In this document: positions 37,515 through 46,759 of the stretch, piece after piece
How the letters are laid out: each line of letters starts with the position of its first letter
Position numbering within the stretch: the stretch's first letter is position 1
From: G965214625 sp965214625
GTDB taxonomy: Bacteria; Pseudomonadota; Gammaproteobacteria; Arenicellales; Poriferihabitantaceae
Assembly: GCA_965214625.1 (NCBI GenBank)
Contig: OZ243962.1
Location: 124,001-188,000 of the forward strand
Length of the DNA: 64,000 bases
Direction of reading: 5' to 3'
The notes under the pieces: generated by a model
Databases searched by the model: none
What the model saw: the letters and a program-made list of their open reading frames with translations, nothing else
What the model was told of the DNA's origin: nothing
Translations under genes and position numbers: made by a program

Positions 37515-38021
37515 AATGGAATGAGAATCATCAAGATCCGTGCCCACTTTGCATACTCGTAAGTCATCATCCCGGAAATCTCCTTTCACAGGGTGCACAT
37601 TTGCCATGATTGAACGTGCAACCTGTACTTATCTATTGTCTACCCCTTAGTAACCAGTATATTCCCTATTGGAATCATCGAAGGATACGGCCAGGGAAAC
37701 ACCACGCTCCTGGGTCAAGTCAAGATTGAGAAAGGCCGCCTATGGATTGTTCCATCAGTCTGCTGATACAATATATCCCGTATTCTGATCATCAAAAAAG
37801 TAGCGTCCAGCCAGACCACGTTCAGTGTCAGTTTCGCCATTATGATGAGGGATGCCAGTTTGTCGTGTGTCGTTCTGACAGGCAGGCCCCAAAAGTGATT
37901 CGGCTTTAAATGATCCTGAACCCGTATCAAAGGCGGCAATGCCTGCTTGAAGGATGGAAAAGTAACCCTAGGCAGATTATCGCGATTTATTGACGACCCT
38001 GCCCTGTATTATGCCCATATC
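37515..38021. other. Gap upstream of the cystathionine beta-synthase gene
   Basis: No gene is supported. Minus-strand frames between 37715 and 37939 do not resemble a known family. The beta-synthase frame is open upstream to a TTG at 37947, but that part is not conserved-looking. Confidence 0.4.
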
Positions 38022-39401
38022 ATGCATTACTACAAATCAATTATAGACACTATCGGCAATACCCCGCTGGTACAACTCAATTCGGTCAATCAAGGCATCA
38101 GGGGAACCATTCTTGCCAAAGTCGAATATTTCAATCCGGGTAATTCAATGAAAGATCGGATGGCAATCAAGATGATTGATGATGCCGAGAAACGGGGGGA
38201 ACTGAAACCGGGAGGTACCATCATCGAAGGCACCTCCGGAAACACCGGCATGGGACTGGCCCTTGGTGCCATTGCAAGAGGTTACAAATGTATCTTTACC
38301 CTCGCTGACAAACAATCCCAGGAAAAAATTGACATTCTCCGGGCCATGGGAGCCGAAGTGATCGTTTGCCCCACCAGTGTTGCACCGGAAGACCCCCGAT
38401 CATACTATTCTGTCGCCCGTCGACTGAACGAAGAAATCGAAAACTCCCTGTATCCCAATCAGTATGACAATCTTTCCAATACCGAAGCCCACTACGAAAC
38501 CACGGGCCCTGAAATATGGCGCGACACCAATGGGAAAATTACGCACTATGCCGCCGGCGTGGGAACCGGCGGGTCCATGTGCGGTGTTGCCCGCTATCTG
38601 AAAGAGCAAAACCCGAACGTGCTCACCATTGGGTTGGACACCTACGGCTCCGTCTTTAAGAAATACAAGGAAACCGGCATTTTCGACGAGAAAGAGATCT
38701 ATCCCTATCTCACCGAGGGAATCGGTGAGGACATTCTGCCAGAAAACGTTGATTTTTCCCTGATTGATCATTTTGTCAAAGTCACCGACAAGGATGCCGC
38801 AATAATGACTCGAAGGCTTTCCAGAGAAGAGGGCCTGTTTGTGGGCTGGTCCTGTGGCTCTGCGGTTTGGGGCGCACTGGAATGGGGCAAGGAGCATCTC
38901 AAGGAAGATGATGTCATGGTCATCATACTGCCTGATCATGGTACGCGTTATCTGGGCAAGGTCTATAGTGATACCTGGATGAAGGATCACGGCTTTCTTG
39001 AGGAACGGGAATATGCTTCGGCCAAGAACATCATCAACAAGCAAAGCGGCGAAAATGCCCTCTCGACCATCCATCAAGGTGCCCGTGTTTCCGAAGCCAT
39101 TGCCCTGTTCACTTCAACCGGCATATCGCAGATACCGGTTGTTGATGATCGTGATGAGTTTGTCGGCAGCCTGTCAGACACCAAAATTCTCGCACAACTG
39201 ATAGAAGAACCCGAACTACGTAACAAGGCGATCAAGGATATCATGCATGCGCCTTTTCAGTTTGTTCCGGTCAATACGACCTTGGATGTTTTGTCGTCAA
39301 TGATTACCCGGGACAATCCGGCCGTTATGGTACGGGATGCGTCCGGTCTGCCGAGAATTATCACCCAACATGATCTTCTTGAGAGCATTGCTGAAGGGTA
39401 G
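38022..39401 (+). CDS. cbs: Cystathionine beta-synthase with C-terminal CBS-domain pair
   Basis: A 459-residue PLP enzyme condensing serine with homocysteine, or acting on cysteine with H2S release. The fold-type II core starts SIIDTIGNTPLVQLN; the PLP lysine is in NPGNSMKDRMA; TSGNTGMGLA and the glycine-rich VGTGGSMCG bind cofactor phosphate. NQYDNLSNTEAHYETTGPEI is a motif separating true cystathionine beta-synthases from plain cysteine synthases. Residues 335-459 carry two CBS motifs (ISQIPVVDDRDEFVGSLSD; NPAVMVRDASGLPRII), a likely adenosyl-ligand sensor. No cystathionine gamma-lyase is adjacent. Confidence 0.9.
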   Translation: MHYYKSIIDTIGNTPLVQLNSVNQGIRGTILAKVEYFNPGNSMKDRMAIKMIDDAEKRGELKPGGTIIEGTSGNTGMGLALGAIARGYKCIFTLADKQSQEKIDILRAMGAEVIVCPTSVAPEDPRSYYSVARRLNEEIENSLYPNQYDNLSNTEAHYETTGPEIWRDTNGKITHYAAGVGTGGSMCGVARYLKEQNPNVLTIGLDTYGSVFKKYKETGIFDEKEIYPYLTEGIGEDILPENVDFSLIDHFVKVTDKDAAIMTRRLSREEGLFVGWSCGSAVWGALEWGKEHLKEDDVMVIILPDHGTRYLGKVYSDTWMKDHGFLEEREYASAKNIINKQSGENALSTIHQGARVSEAIALFTSTGISQIPVVDDRDEFVGSLSDTKILAQLIEEPELRNKAIKDIMHAPFQFVPVNTTLDVLSSMITRDNPAVMVRDASGLPRIITQHDLLESIAEG

Positions 39402-39765
39402 ATGGGTGCGCCAACCATCATGACTCGTCCTAGCCAGTGTCAGGAACGAACGACAGCAGCCAGCGTGCCGATGCTCAATTAAGAGAGTGGTCGATCAGGA
39501 AAGAGAGCATTCGGCACAAAAAAACACATGGTCGACAGGGTATTAGTTCATATCAAGAATGCAGTTTATTACCCCGCCCCAAGGCCCGGTCGCGCGATTT
39601 CAAGGTAAGAGACGATATTTCGCGAAATCATGTTGCCAATAGTCGGAGTAAAACAGCGGCCGGTTCTCGCTTGATTCGTGCAATGCATACATCAAAACAG
39701 GCGTCTCCTGTGCGTCCGTGTCAATCCGGTCAGCTGTTCTGTGTCTGAATCTAGGGACAGGTCAG
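39402..39765. other. Convergent gap without a supported gene
   Basis: It lies between the 3' ends of the beta-synthase and Rieske genes. I see no terminator with a clear T-run and no reading frame worth calling. Confidence 0.4.
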
Positions 39766-40446
39766 TCAACCTGACTCAATGCCAATGTAAACGATCCCTT
39801 CTTCCAATTTGACCGGAAATGTCTTGAGAGCAATTTCGGCCGGTAGACTGGTTGCTTTCCCTGTCTTGATGTGAAAACGGGCGCCGTGCAACGGACATTC
39901 AATCTCTCCATCACAGACAAATCCCTCACAAAGAGAGACAGATTCATGAGTACACAATCCATGTGTCGCATAAAACGCACCATTCATACGATAAAGGGCA
40001 AGTTCATTCCGTTCGACGATCACGGACATGACGTCGTCGTCTTCCAGATCAGTTGCTTTTGCGACGGCATGAAACGTTATTTTGCCGGTTGAGTGGGAAT
40101 GTTTTACCCTGCCAGCGGGTGCTTTGAAATCCTCCACATGCAGTTCGACAACAATCGATGCCTGTTCGACCGTCACCGGATAACATCGTAATTTTCGGCC
40201 ATGTCCTGGCGCCAGACATGTGCCGGTTTTAACATCGAACTTCCATCCATGTTGCACACATTGGATCACATCCCCTTGAAGTATGCCGTTTACCAATTGC
40301 GCGCCTTTGTGAGAGCAGTGATGCTGGGTCGCGAAAAATGTCCCGCCCACGTTGTACACGACGATATGTGTATCTCCCACTACATAGGCCTTACATTTCC
40401 CCTGAACTATATCCGCAACATCTCCCACTATGTGTTTTGTCATCAT
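39766..40446 (-). CDS. Tandem Rieske [2Fe-2S] protein
   Basis: A 226-residue soluble protein with two complete Rieske cluster sites. Domain 1 (about 1-108): Cys44-x-His46 (CSHKG) and Cys63-x2-His66 (CVQHGW). Domain 2 (about 122-226): Cys165-x-His167 (CTHES) and Cys184-x2-His187 (CPLHGARF). Both resemble ferredoxins of aromatic-ring dioxygenases; no catalytic mononuclear-iron domain, signal peptide or membrane helix is present. Two Rieske ferredoxins in one chain are unusual. It probably carries electrons to an oxygenase, which is not in the window. It follows the amidohydrolase gene by 118 bases, same strand. Confidence 0.88.
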   Translation of the reverse strand: MMTKHIVGDVADIVQGKCKAYVVGDTHIVVYNVGGTFFATQHHCSHKGAQLVNGILQGDVIQCVQHGWKFDVKTGTCLAPGHGRKLRCYPVTVEQASIVVELHVEDFKAPAGRVKHSHSTGKITFHAVAKATDLEDDDVMSVIVERNELALYRMNGAFYATHGLCTHESVSLCEGFVCDGEIECPLHGARFHIKTGKATSLPAEIALKTFPVKLEEGIVYIGIESG

Positions 40447-40564
40447 TCACTCTATATATCAACAAATCAACTCCTCAGGTTGCATTTCAACGGGTAGCGT
40501 GCAACGTTTTTGTCCATCCCGGGCCGCAACACATGCGCGACAGGCGCTCTGTCCCATCCAGGGC

Positions 40565-41764
40565 TCAAGGCTGAAGATGTAAGGCATCAATCACATTGCG
40601 GGAGAAAAACCGTTCTCTTTGCCACTCTTCCATATCGGGATACAGTTCAATATACATGTCGACTCCACTGACGCCACTGGAATCCCAGTGCGGGTAATCA
40701 CTGGTCAATCCCATGTTACGACCGCCAAACCATTGTACTGTCTCCTGGAGCAGAGCCTCAGCGGGCTCAAATGAACAAATCGTACATTGCCGTTTGAAGT
40801 ACTCTGAGGGAAACAGGGTCAGTTCTGCGGTTTCGTTTTTGGGTCGACCGGTCACGTGTTCATCCATTCGAAAGAGAAAATAAGGCACCCAAGTTGCACC
40901 CGCTTCACAAAACAACACCTGTAGATCAGGATGCCTCTCCAAGACCCCATAACCGATCAATCCGCACATGCCGGTCGCCATTTCACAAGGATGGGAAACC
41001 ACATGGGCAAGCCAATAACGATCATACTTATAATCGGTACTGTAGCTGGCATTATAGGTGCCGGTCGCTTCATGAAACAGCAGTGCCATGCCCAAATCGG
41101 TCATGGTTTTCCATACTGGGTCCCAGCTTTCTTCCCAGTAATGCACTCCATTCATCACGTTTGGACGCATCCATACGGCTTTGGCACCCATCGCATGACA
41201 GCGTTTGATTTCTGCCACCGCCCATTCCGGTTTCAAGGGAATCGTGGCACACCAGATATGACGTCGACTGGTGGCAAAATCTTTTGCCATCCAATCGTTA
41301 TGGGCTCGGCCAAGCGCATACTGCAACTCTAGATTGACAATATCTGGAATAAAGAGTCCGACAGTCGGAAACCATATCCCGACATCAACGCCACCCATGT
41401 CCATATCTACATCCCGACAGTTGAGAGAATGCTGATATGCCACTTCGTATTGTAATGACTCACCTCGTGGACGTTGATCACCACAGCCTTCAAGTCGGCC
41501 AGCACCGTATCCACGCGGTTTTTGATAGAGTCGTCCCTCCATCATGATACGTGGCGACCCCTGATTATCTCTGACCAGTCTGGGTGCCTCATTCTGAAAC
41601 TCAGGGTCAAGGTATTTGGTCAGTGCCTCTGGCGGTTCAATCACGTGACGGTCTGCATCGATGACGAAAAATTCCTTGGCGGTCGTTTTATTCTCCGAAC
41701 GCCATGATTCTGCGACCGCATGATAGTGCTCATCGGTAGTGTTGTCGGCTGCTATGTTAGTCAT
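40565..41764 (-). CDS. Amidohydrolase-2 family metal-dependent hydrolase
   Basis: A 399-residue TIM-barrel protein of the COG2159/ACMSD-like family, which includes decarboxylases and ring-product hydrolases. VIDADRHVIEPPEAL is the N-terminal metal strand, with Asp-x-Asp-x-His in place of the common His-x-His. Other metal/active-site blocks are LLFHEATG, VLFCEAGATWVPYFLFRMDEH and LTSDYPHWDSS. AGGAG lies 9 bases before the ATG. It is divergent from the TctC gene, across 296 bases that should hold both promoters. The substrate is unknown; the neighbouring Rieske and carboxylate transporter suggest an aromatic or heterocyclic acid route, as inference. Confidence 0.82.
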   Translation of the reverse strand: MTNIAADNTTDEHYHAVAESWRSENKTTAKEFFVIDADRHVIEPPEALTKYLDPEFQNEAPRLVRDNQGSPRIMMEGRLYQKPRGYGAGRLEGCGDQRPRGESLQYEVAYQHSLNCRDVDMDMGGVDVGIWFPTVGLFIPDIVNLELQYALGRAHNDWMAKDFATSRRHIWCATIPLKPEWAVAEIKRCHAMGAKAVWMRPNVMNGVHYWEESWDPVWKTMTDLGMALLFHEATGTYNASYSTDYKYDRYWLAHVVSHPCEMATGMCGLIGYGVLERHPDLQVLFCEAGATWVPYFLFRMDEHVTGRPKNETAELTLFPSEYFKRQCTICSFEPAEALLQETVQWFGGRNMGLTSDYPHWDSSGVSGVDMYIELYPDMEEWQRERFFSRNVIDALHLQP

Positions 41765-42060
41765 TCTTTTACTCCTGCTAATACAGTCTATTGAGTGTGC
41801 GAGTCATCGCATTAGTACGTAATATATTGGCAGTTGCTGTCAATTAATGGACAAGGCGTAATTAATTTACCGTGCCTTTGTGCCTGAAAAAACCGATGGG
41901 CAATCACCACGCTAGAGGGGTTTGTCACATAGTTGACATAAGTTCCAGGGCGGGGTAGGCACAGTCAGTTGTACATTCCGGTGGTTGGAACGAAAAAGTC
42001 ATTCAGACGGTGGCCTGTTGGGACCGCTGGTTGATCTCACACTAAAATGAGGCATTCGAT

Positions 42061-43023
42061 ATGAAAACACGCATTCTTGCCTACCTCATGGCAACAACAC
42101 TTTTTACCATTATCAGCACCAGTCTCACGGTCAGTGCTCAGGACTTTCCGTCACGACCTGTCGATTTGGTTGTCAATTTCGGGCCCGGCGGCGGCGCCGA
42201 TGGCATGGGCAGGACCGTCGCGCGCTTGCTCTCACCCGTTATCAATGTGCCTGTCCCTGCCTCTAACGTGGCCGGAGCGGCGGGCAATACTGGTCTGACC
42301 AAAGTCGCCAGTGCCGAGGCAGATGGCTACACGATCGGGACCATGACCGGTTTGACCGTCTCATCTTGGGCTTCTGGAATGGGTAGCCTGACACCCGATG
42401 ACTTTGCCTATCTGGCCATCGTGCAGTCCTCCCCTTCCATGCTGTTCGCGCCAGTTGACAGTCCGTTCAAGAGTTATCAGGATCTGTTAGATTATACCGC
42501 TGCCAATCCAGGTGAGGTGCGTGTTGCGACCGCTGGACTGGGTACACTGGATGATCTGACAGTCAAGTTTCTGGGCACGAAAGGACATGAGATGAAAAAT
42601 GTTCCCTATGCGAAACCGGCGGAGCGATATATTTCCCCATTGGGCGGACATACCGAACTGCTATATGAAGAACCGGGTGATGTTGCCCAGTTTCTGGAAA
42701 GCGGGCAAATGACACCATTAGTGGTCTTTCGGGAAGAACGCCATCCCCGATTCCCGGATGTGCCTACTTCCTATGAATTTGGTCATGAGATCGCATTTCC
42801 GAACTGGCGCGGTATTGTTACTTCCTCAAGCGTCCCGGCTGACCGGATTGAAATACTCAATCAGGCCATGTCACAGGTGGTGGTGCACGATGACTGGAAA
42901 AAATACTGTGCGGTCAAATTCAGTTGCAAGGATTCCTCCACCCCCGATGAAAGCCACGCTTTTGTCAAACAGCAGTTCGAGGATCTATCCAAGTTTATGC
43001 AACAGTTCGGCATTACCAATTAA
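42061..43023 (+). CDS. tctC: Tripartite tricarboxylate transporter receptor (TctC/Bug family)
   Basis: A 320-residue periplasmic binding protein. A Sec signal peptide (MKTRILAYLMATTLFTIIST, cleavage probably after VSA) precedes the family start QDFPSRPVDLVVNFGPGGGADGMGR. The ligand-loop region NVAGAAGNTGLTKVASAEAD is typical of Bug receptors, which bind carboxylates through two waters. The receptor delivers substrate to the TctB/TctA membrane pair encoded next (gap 66 bases). It is the first gene of a long plus-strand array ending at 50507. Confidence 0.92.
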   Translation: MKTRILAYLMATTLFTIISTSLTVSAQDFPSRPVDLVVNFGPGGGADGMGRTVARLLSPVINVPVPASNVAGAAGNTGLTKVASAEADGYTIGTMTGLTVSSWASGMGSLTPDDFAYLAIVQSSPSMLFAPVDSPFKSYQDLLDYTAANPGEVRVATAGLGTLDDLTVKFLGTKGHEMKNVPYAKPAERYISPLGGHTELLYEEPGDVAQFLESGQMTPLVVFREERHPRFPDVPTSYEFGHEIAFPNWRGIVTSSSVPADRIEILNQAMSQVVVHDDWKKYCAVKFSCKDSSTPDESHAFVKQQFEDLSKFMQQFGITN

Positions 43024-43089
43024 ACGATTTCACCTAAGACCGCGTCACTCTCTTGATCATGATCCAGATTTGACTTTGATGTTGTCCGG

Positions 43090-43605
43090 ATGACTCGATC
43101 ATATGATGGACTGATCGGCCCCTTACTCACCGTGTGTGGAGGTGTTGCGGTACTGTTTTTTTTACACGCTGGTGAGACACGCCTCATCGTGGATGCTAAG
43201 GGGTTTGGTCCGCTCAGCTGGCCCCGTGTCATGCTATGGGGCGTGGTTGCAACCGGTGTGCTGTGGGGGATATCGCGCTACTGCCGGCTGATCGATGCCC
43301 CGGGGATATCGAAAAAAAATGGTCGACCAGACAACCTGGGACTGGTGAGCGGAGTAGTCGTTGTCGTGTTATATGGGGTTGCCATGCTCTATATCGGCTT
43401 TGCCATTGCGACACTGTTGTTTCTGGTGGTCTGGTTTCTGGTAGGGGGGATGCGTTCAGTCTGGCAAATTATGGGCAACAGCATCCTTGGGACACTGTTC
43501 TTGTTGTATCTGTTTCTCAAGATAGCGTATCTACCTCTACCACGTGGTATCGGTTACATGGATAAGATCACCGTCGGCCTTTATCAGTTTCTCGGAATTT
43601 ACTGA
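43090..43605 (+). CDS. tctB: Tripartite tricarboxylate transporter small membrane subunit
   Basis: A 171-residue protein with four hydrophobic helices (about 8-25, 40-58, 84-118 as two, and 130-147), as in TctB, the small subunit of the carboxylate/Na+ or H+ symporter. TctB is poorly conserved in sequence; the call rests on size, topology and its place between tctC and tctA. The gap to tctA is 41 bases. Confidence 0.85.
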   Translation: MTRSYDGLIGPLLTVCGGVAVLFFLHAGETRLIVDAKGFGPLSWPRVMLWGVVATGVLWGISRYCRLIDAPGISKKNGRPDNLGLVSGVVVVVLYGVAMLYIGFAIATLLFLVVWFLVGGMRSVWQIMGNSILGTLFLLYLFLKIAYLPLPRGIGYMDKITVGLYQFLGIY

Positions 43606-43646
43606 TTTGATGGATATATGAAATAAGCATAATGCCCCATTGATCA

Positions 43647-45182
43647 ATGATTGATATTCTGCACAATCTGATGACAGGGCTGTCACATCTTTTCGGGATT
43701 GTGCCGTTTTCACTGTTGGTCATCGGCATTTTGATCGGTGTGGTGGCCGGTGCATTGCCGGGTATCTCGTTTGTGAATGCGATGGCCTTGGCATTACCGT
43801 TCACTTATGTAATGGATCCGGTAAACGCCATGGTGTTTCTGTCCGGATTGTATTGTGGAGGGGTTTTTGGCGGTTCGATATCCTCCATTTTGATCAACAT
43901 ACCGGGTTCACCGGGTTCATTGCCCGCGACTTGGGATGGTTATCCAATGACCCAGCGGGGTGAGTCTGCACGCGCCTTGGGCATTGCCATCACCTGTTCG
44001 GCAATCGGGGGCGTTGCCAGTGCATTGATGATGATATTCGTCTCTCCACCCTTTGCCGGATTTGCTTTGAAATTCGATCAGCCCGAATTTTTTGCGGCAA
44101 CGATACTGGGATTGATCTCGGTCGTGGCCATTGCCAAGGGGAACATGATGTCGAGTATGGTCTCCCTGTTTCTCGGTTTAACCATCGGCAGTATCGGACT
44201 GGACCCACTCTATGCAATACCCCGTTTGACCTTTGGCTGGCAGTTGTTGGACAACGGTGTCAGTTTCGTTGTCGTGTTGATTGGTATGTTTGCCATTGGT
44301 GAGGTTCTCGGTTGGATCGGCAGTGATTCAAAGACACTACAACGTCCCACACTCAAAACCCGTGCCAAATTGCCTAGTTTCAAGGAGCTTTACCAATTGA
44401 AGGGTACCATTTCACGTAGTGCTGGCGTTGGCTGTGCCATCGGTGCCATACCCGGTGCAGGCGCAATCATTGGAGCCATCATTTCCTATGGTGTTGAAAA
44501 ACAGGTCTCCCAACGTGGCAACGAATTTGGCAACGGTGTTGCAGAAGGTCTCGCGGCACCGGAAACCGCAAAAAATGCCACGACGGGTACAGCGACGATT
44601 CCGTTGCTGACTCTCGGTATTCCCGGCAGTGCTGCGACAGCCATTATGCTCGCCGCATTGATGCTGCACGGGGTAAATCCTGGACCCATGCTGTTTATTA
44701 CCGGCATCGATTTGATCTACACCGTGTTTGCTGCATATCTGGTTGCGAATCTGTTGATGATTGCTGCCGGGATGCTGGTCGCGCGCGGTTTTGCATTATT
44801 AATGCGCATTCCACCTGTACTGTTGTTTGGATTCATTGTTGTATTGTGTCTGGTCGGGGCTTTCGGTGTCCGCAATAATATGGCGGATGTCTACATCTGC
44901 ATCGGTTTTGGTATTCTGGGGTATTTGCTGTCACGCTTCCGCGTCCCTTCGGCACCATTGATTCTTGGTGTTATTCTCGGACCCTTGGCGGAGCGGTATT
45001 TCCTGACATCCATGATCTCTTATGACAACGATATCTTGATCTTTTTTACCCGCCCTTTGAGTGGATCCATTTTTTTCATTGCCATTACGTTCCTGTTGTG
45101 GTCATTGTGGCCGAATATCAAGCCCCTGCTTTCCCGTTTCACTACGGGTGCACGATCCAATGCCAATCTCCCTGACGAGTAA
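43647..45182 (+). CDS. tctA: Tripartite tricarboxylate transporter large membrane subunit
   Basis: A 511-residue TctA permease with about twelve helices. Family blocks are GVVAGALPGISFVNAMALALP, GGVFGGSISSILINIPGSPGS, AIPGAGAIIGAIISYGVEK and LTLGIPGSAATAIMLAALMLHGVNPGP. It should drive carboxylate uptake with the TctC receptor. A TSUP gene follows after 20 bases, so the two are almost certainly cotranscribed. Confidence 0.95.
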   Translation: MIDILHNLMTGLSHLFGIVPFSLLVIGILIGVVAGALPGISFVNAMALALPFTYVMDPVNAMVFLSGLYCGGVFGGSISSILINIPGSPGSLPATWDGYPMTQRGESARALGIAITCSAIGGVASALMMIFVSPPFAGFALKFDQPEFFAATILGLISVVAIAKGNMMSSMVSLFLGLTIGSIGLDPLYAIPRLTFGWQLLDNGVSFVVVLIGMFAIGEVLGWIGSDSKTLQRPTLKTRAKLPSFKELYQLKGTISRSAGVGCAIGAIPGAGAIIGAIISYGVEKQVSQRGNEFGNGVAEGLAAPETAKNATTGTATIPLLTLGIPGSAATAIMLAALMLHGVNPGPMLFITGIDLIYTVFAAYLVANLLMIAAGMLVARGFALLMRIPPVLLFGFIVVLCLVGAFGVRNNMADVYICIGFGILGYLLSRFRVPSAPLILGVILGPLAERYFLTSMISYDNDILIFFTRPLSGSIFFIAITFLLWSLWPNIKPLLSRFTTGARSNANLPDE

Positions 45183-45202
45183 TCGGTTGATCCGCTGATG
45201 CC

Positions 45203-46123
45203 ATGGAATTCACCTTCAATCCGCTATTGGCATTTGGTTGGAGTATTTTTGCGGGCTTTATAATGGCAATGGGTGCAGGAGGTGGCGGAATTGTCGCCGG
45301 TATCGGCCATATTTCGATTCTCGGTGTCGGTGACCCCAATATGATCAAAGTACTCAATCAGTTGCTCGAATTAACCAGTCGAGCGATTGCGGTACCGATT
45401 TATTTCAAACAAAAGCGGTTAATTTGGCCCTTGGCCGGTTCATTTGCGATTGGAGCACCTCTGGGCGCGGTCAGTGGTTCATGGGTATCGGCAAACTATC
45501 TTTCGGATATGACCAGCTACCGTCTTATATTTGGTGTGCTTGTCCTGCTGATCGCAGGGCGGACATTGTACGAGTCGATAATCAAACCCTCGCAACGCAG
45601 TCACCGGTTCCAAAATAATGTTGAATTTGCCGAATACCGTCAATCCGTACGGGCCAGCAATCCCGAGGCCCAACGTATGACTCCCCGGTTGGGTCACTGT
45701 GACCTGTTTCATATTCGACTTGACTGGCACCGTCCATCCCTTCAATTCAATCCTCTCATTGCGGTGGCAGGGGGATTTGTGATTTCTTTCGTCGGAGCCC
45801 TGATGGGCGTGGGTGGCGGCTTTCTGGTCACCCCGTTTATGGCCAGTATTCTGCTGTTTCCGATGTTCTTTGCAGTCGGCACCGCCCTGGTTGCATTGAT
45901 GATTCCGCTCTTAGTCAGTATCCTGACGTACCTTTATCTGAACGTGAACATGGACTGGATGCTGGTGGCAGTTGAAGTGCCGGGTATTGTCATCGGTTCA
46001 CTGCTGGGTCCGATGATCAATCAGTACCTCAATGAACAGGTTATTCGCCTGTTCGTCTCATTGGTCCTCATGGGCATTGGCATCTATTATCTTTGGGGTT
46101 CATCATTGATGACGACAGGTTGA
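45203..46123 (+). CDS. TSUP (TauE/SafE) family membrane protein
   Basis: A 306-residue transporter with the internal duplication of the family: AMGAGGGGIVAGIGHISILG in the first half and GALMGVGGGFLVTPFMASI in the second, each followed by helices. TSUP proteins export sulfite, sulfoacetate or other organic anions. The hydrophilic centre (QRSHRFQNNVEFAEYRQSVR) joins the halves. Position between a carboxylate importer and a molybdoenzyme suggests that it exports a product of that metabolism; sulfur chemistry is possible but not shown. Confidence 0.88.
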   Translation: MEFTFNPLLAFGWSIFAGFIMAMGAGGGGIVAGIGHISILGVGDPNMIKVLNQLLELTSRAIAVPIYFKQKRLIWPLAGSFAIGAPLGAVSGSWVSANYLSDMTSYRLIFGVLVLLIAGRTLYESIIKPSQRSHRFQNNVEFAEYRQSVRASNPEAQRMTPRLGHCDLFHIRLDWHRPSLQFNPLIAVAGGFVISFVGALMGVGGGFLVTPFMASILLFPMFFAVGTALVALMIPLLVSILTYLYLNVNMDWMLVAVEVPGIVIGSLLGPMINQYLNEQVIRLFVSLVLMGIGIYYLWGSSLMTTG

Positions 46124-46180
46124 TGACCCGATTTCCTCTTAATTGTCGTTCCTCACTGATAACCGGCGTTTGTCAATAAG

Positions 46181-46759
46181 ATGCCATTGGTGCTCTCCAT
46201 TGATCTTGAACGCTGTACCGGCTGTCGTGCTTGTGAAGCAGCCTGCAAACTGGAAAACCGTCTGACAGAAGGTATTTTCCGAAATCGGGTTTATTGGATT
46301 GCTCCGGAAGATGAAAACGGCCGATTCGAGTTCGTCGTCAGTGTCTGTCAGCAATGTGCCCGTCCGGCGTGTTTGCGTGTATGCGGTGCCAATGCCCTCT
46401 CGAAGTGCCCGGAAACCGGTGTTGTGGAGATTGACCGTGATGCCTGCACCGGTTGTCAGGCCTGTGTCAAGGCCTGTCCTTATGGCGCCATCGGTTTTGA
46501 CCAACGACGTCACAAGGCAGAAAAGTGTGATTTGTGTGCAGACCGCCGGGCATACGGTCGCGGTGGCCCGGCGTGTGCCGCTGTCTGTCCGGGTCGAGCC
46601 ATCCAATTCGGAGAACGGGCCGATTTGCTGTCAAAGTCACGTGCCGAAGGGCGTGAAACTCGGAACATTGATCATTTCGGGCTGGCACCAGCCACCCTAT
46701 ACCTCGAACACTTGCCTCGCAGAAAATCTCTTTCGCAGTCGTCGAGGTCAGATGAATAA
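46181..46759 (+). CDS. Four-cluster 4Fe-4S protein, molybdoenzyme beta subunit
   Basis: A 192-residue DmsB/PhsB-type electron-transfer subunit. Sixteen cysteines form four groups: 12/15/18/22, 56/59/64/68, 89/92/95/99 and 116/119/132/136, enough for four 4Fe-4S clusters. Its last codons overlap the start of the catalytic subunit by eight bases, so the two are translationally coupled. It should pass electrons between the molybdopterin subunit and the membrane subunit. There is no signal peptide, so it is cytoplasmic unless carried by a partner. Confidence 0.92.
   Translation: MPLVLSIDLERCTGCRACEAACKLENRLTEGIFRNRVYWIAPEDENGRFEFVVSVCQQCARPACLRVCGANALSKCPETGVVEIDRDACTGCQACVKACPYGAIGFDQRRHKAEKCDLCADRRAYGRGGPACAAVCPGRAIQFGERADLLSKSRAEGRETRNIDHFGLAPATLYLEHLPRRKSLSQSSRSDE

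Noticed and set aside
37715..37939. Minus-strand frame considered as a transposase fragment
   Set aside because: No transposase motif or catalytic residue could be recognised.
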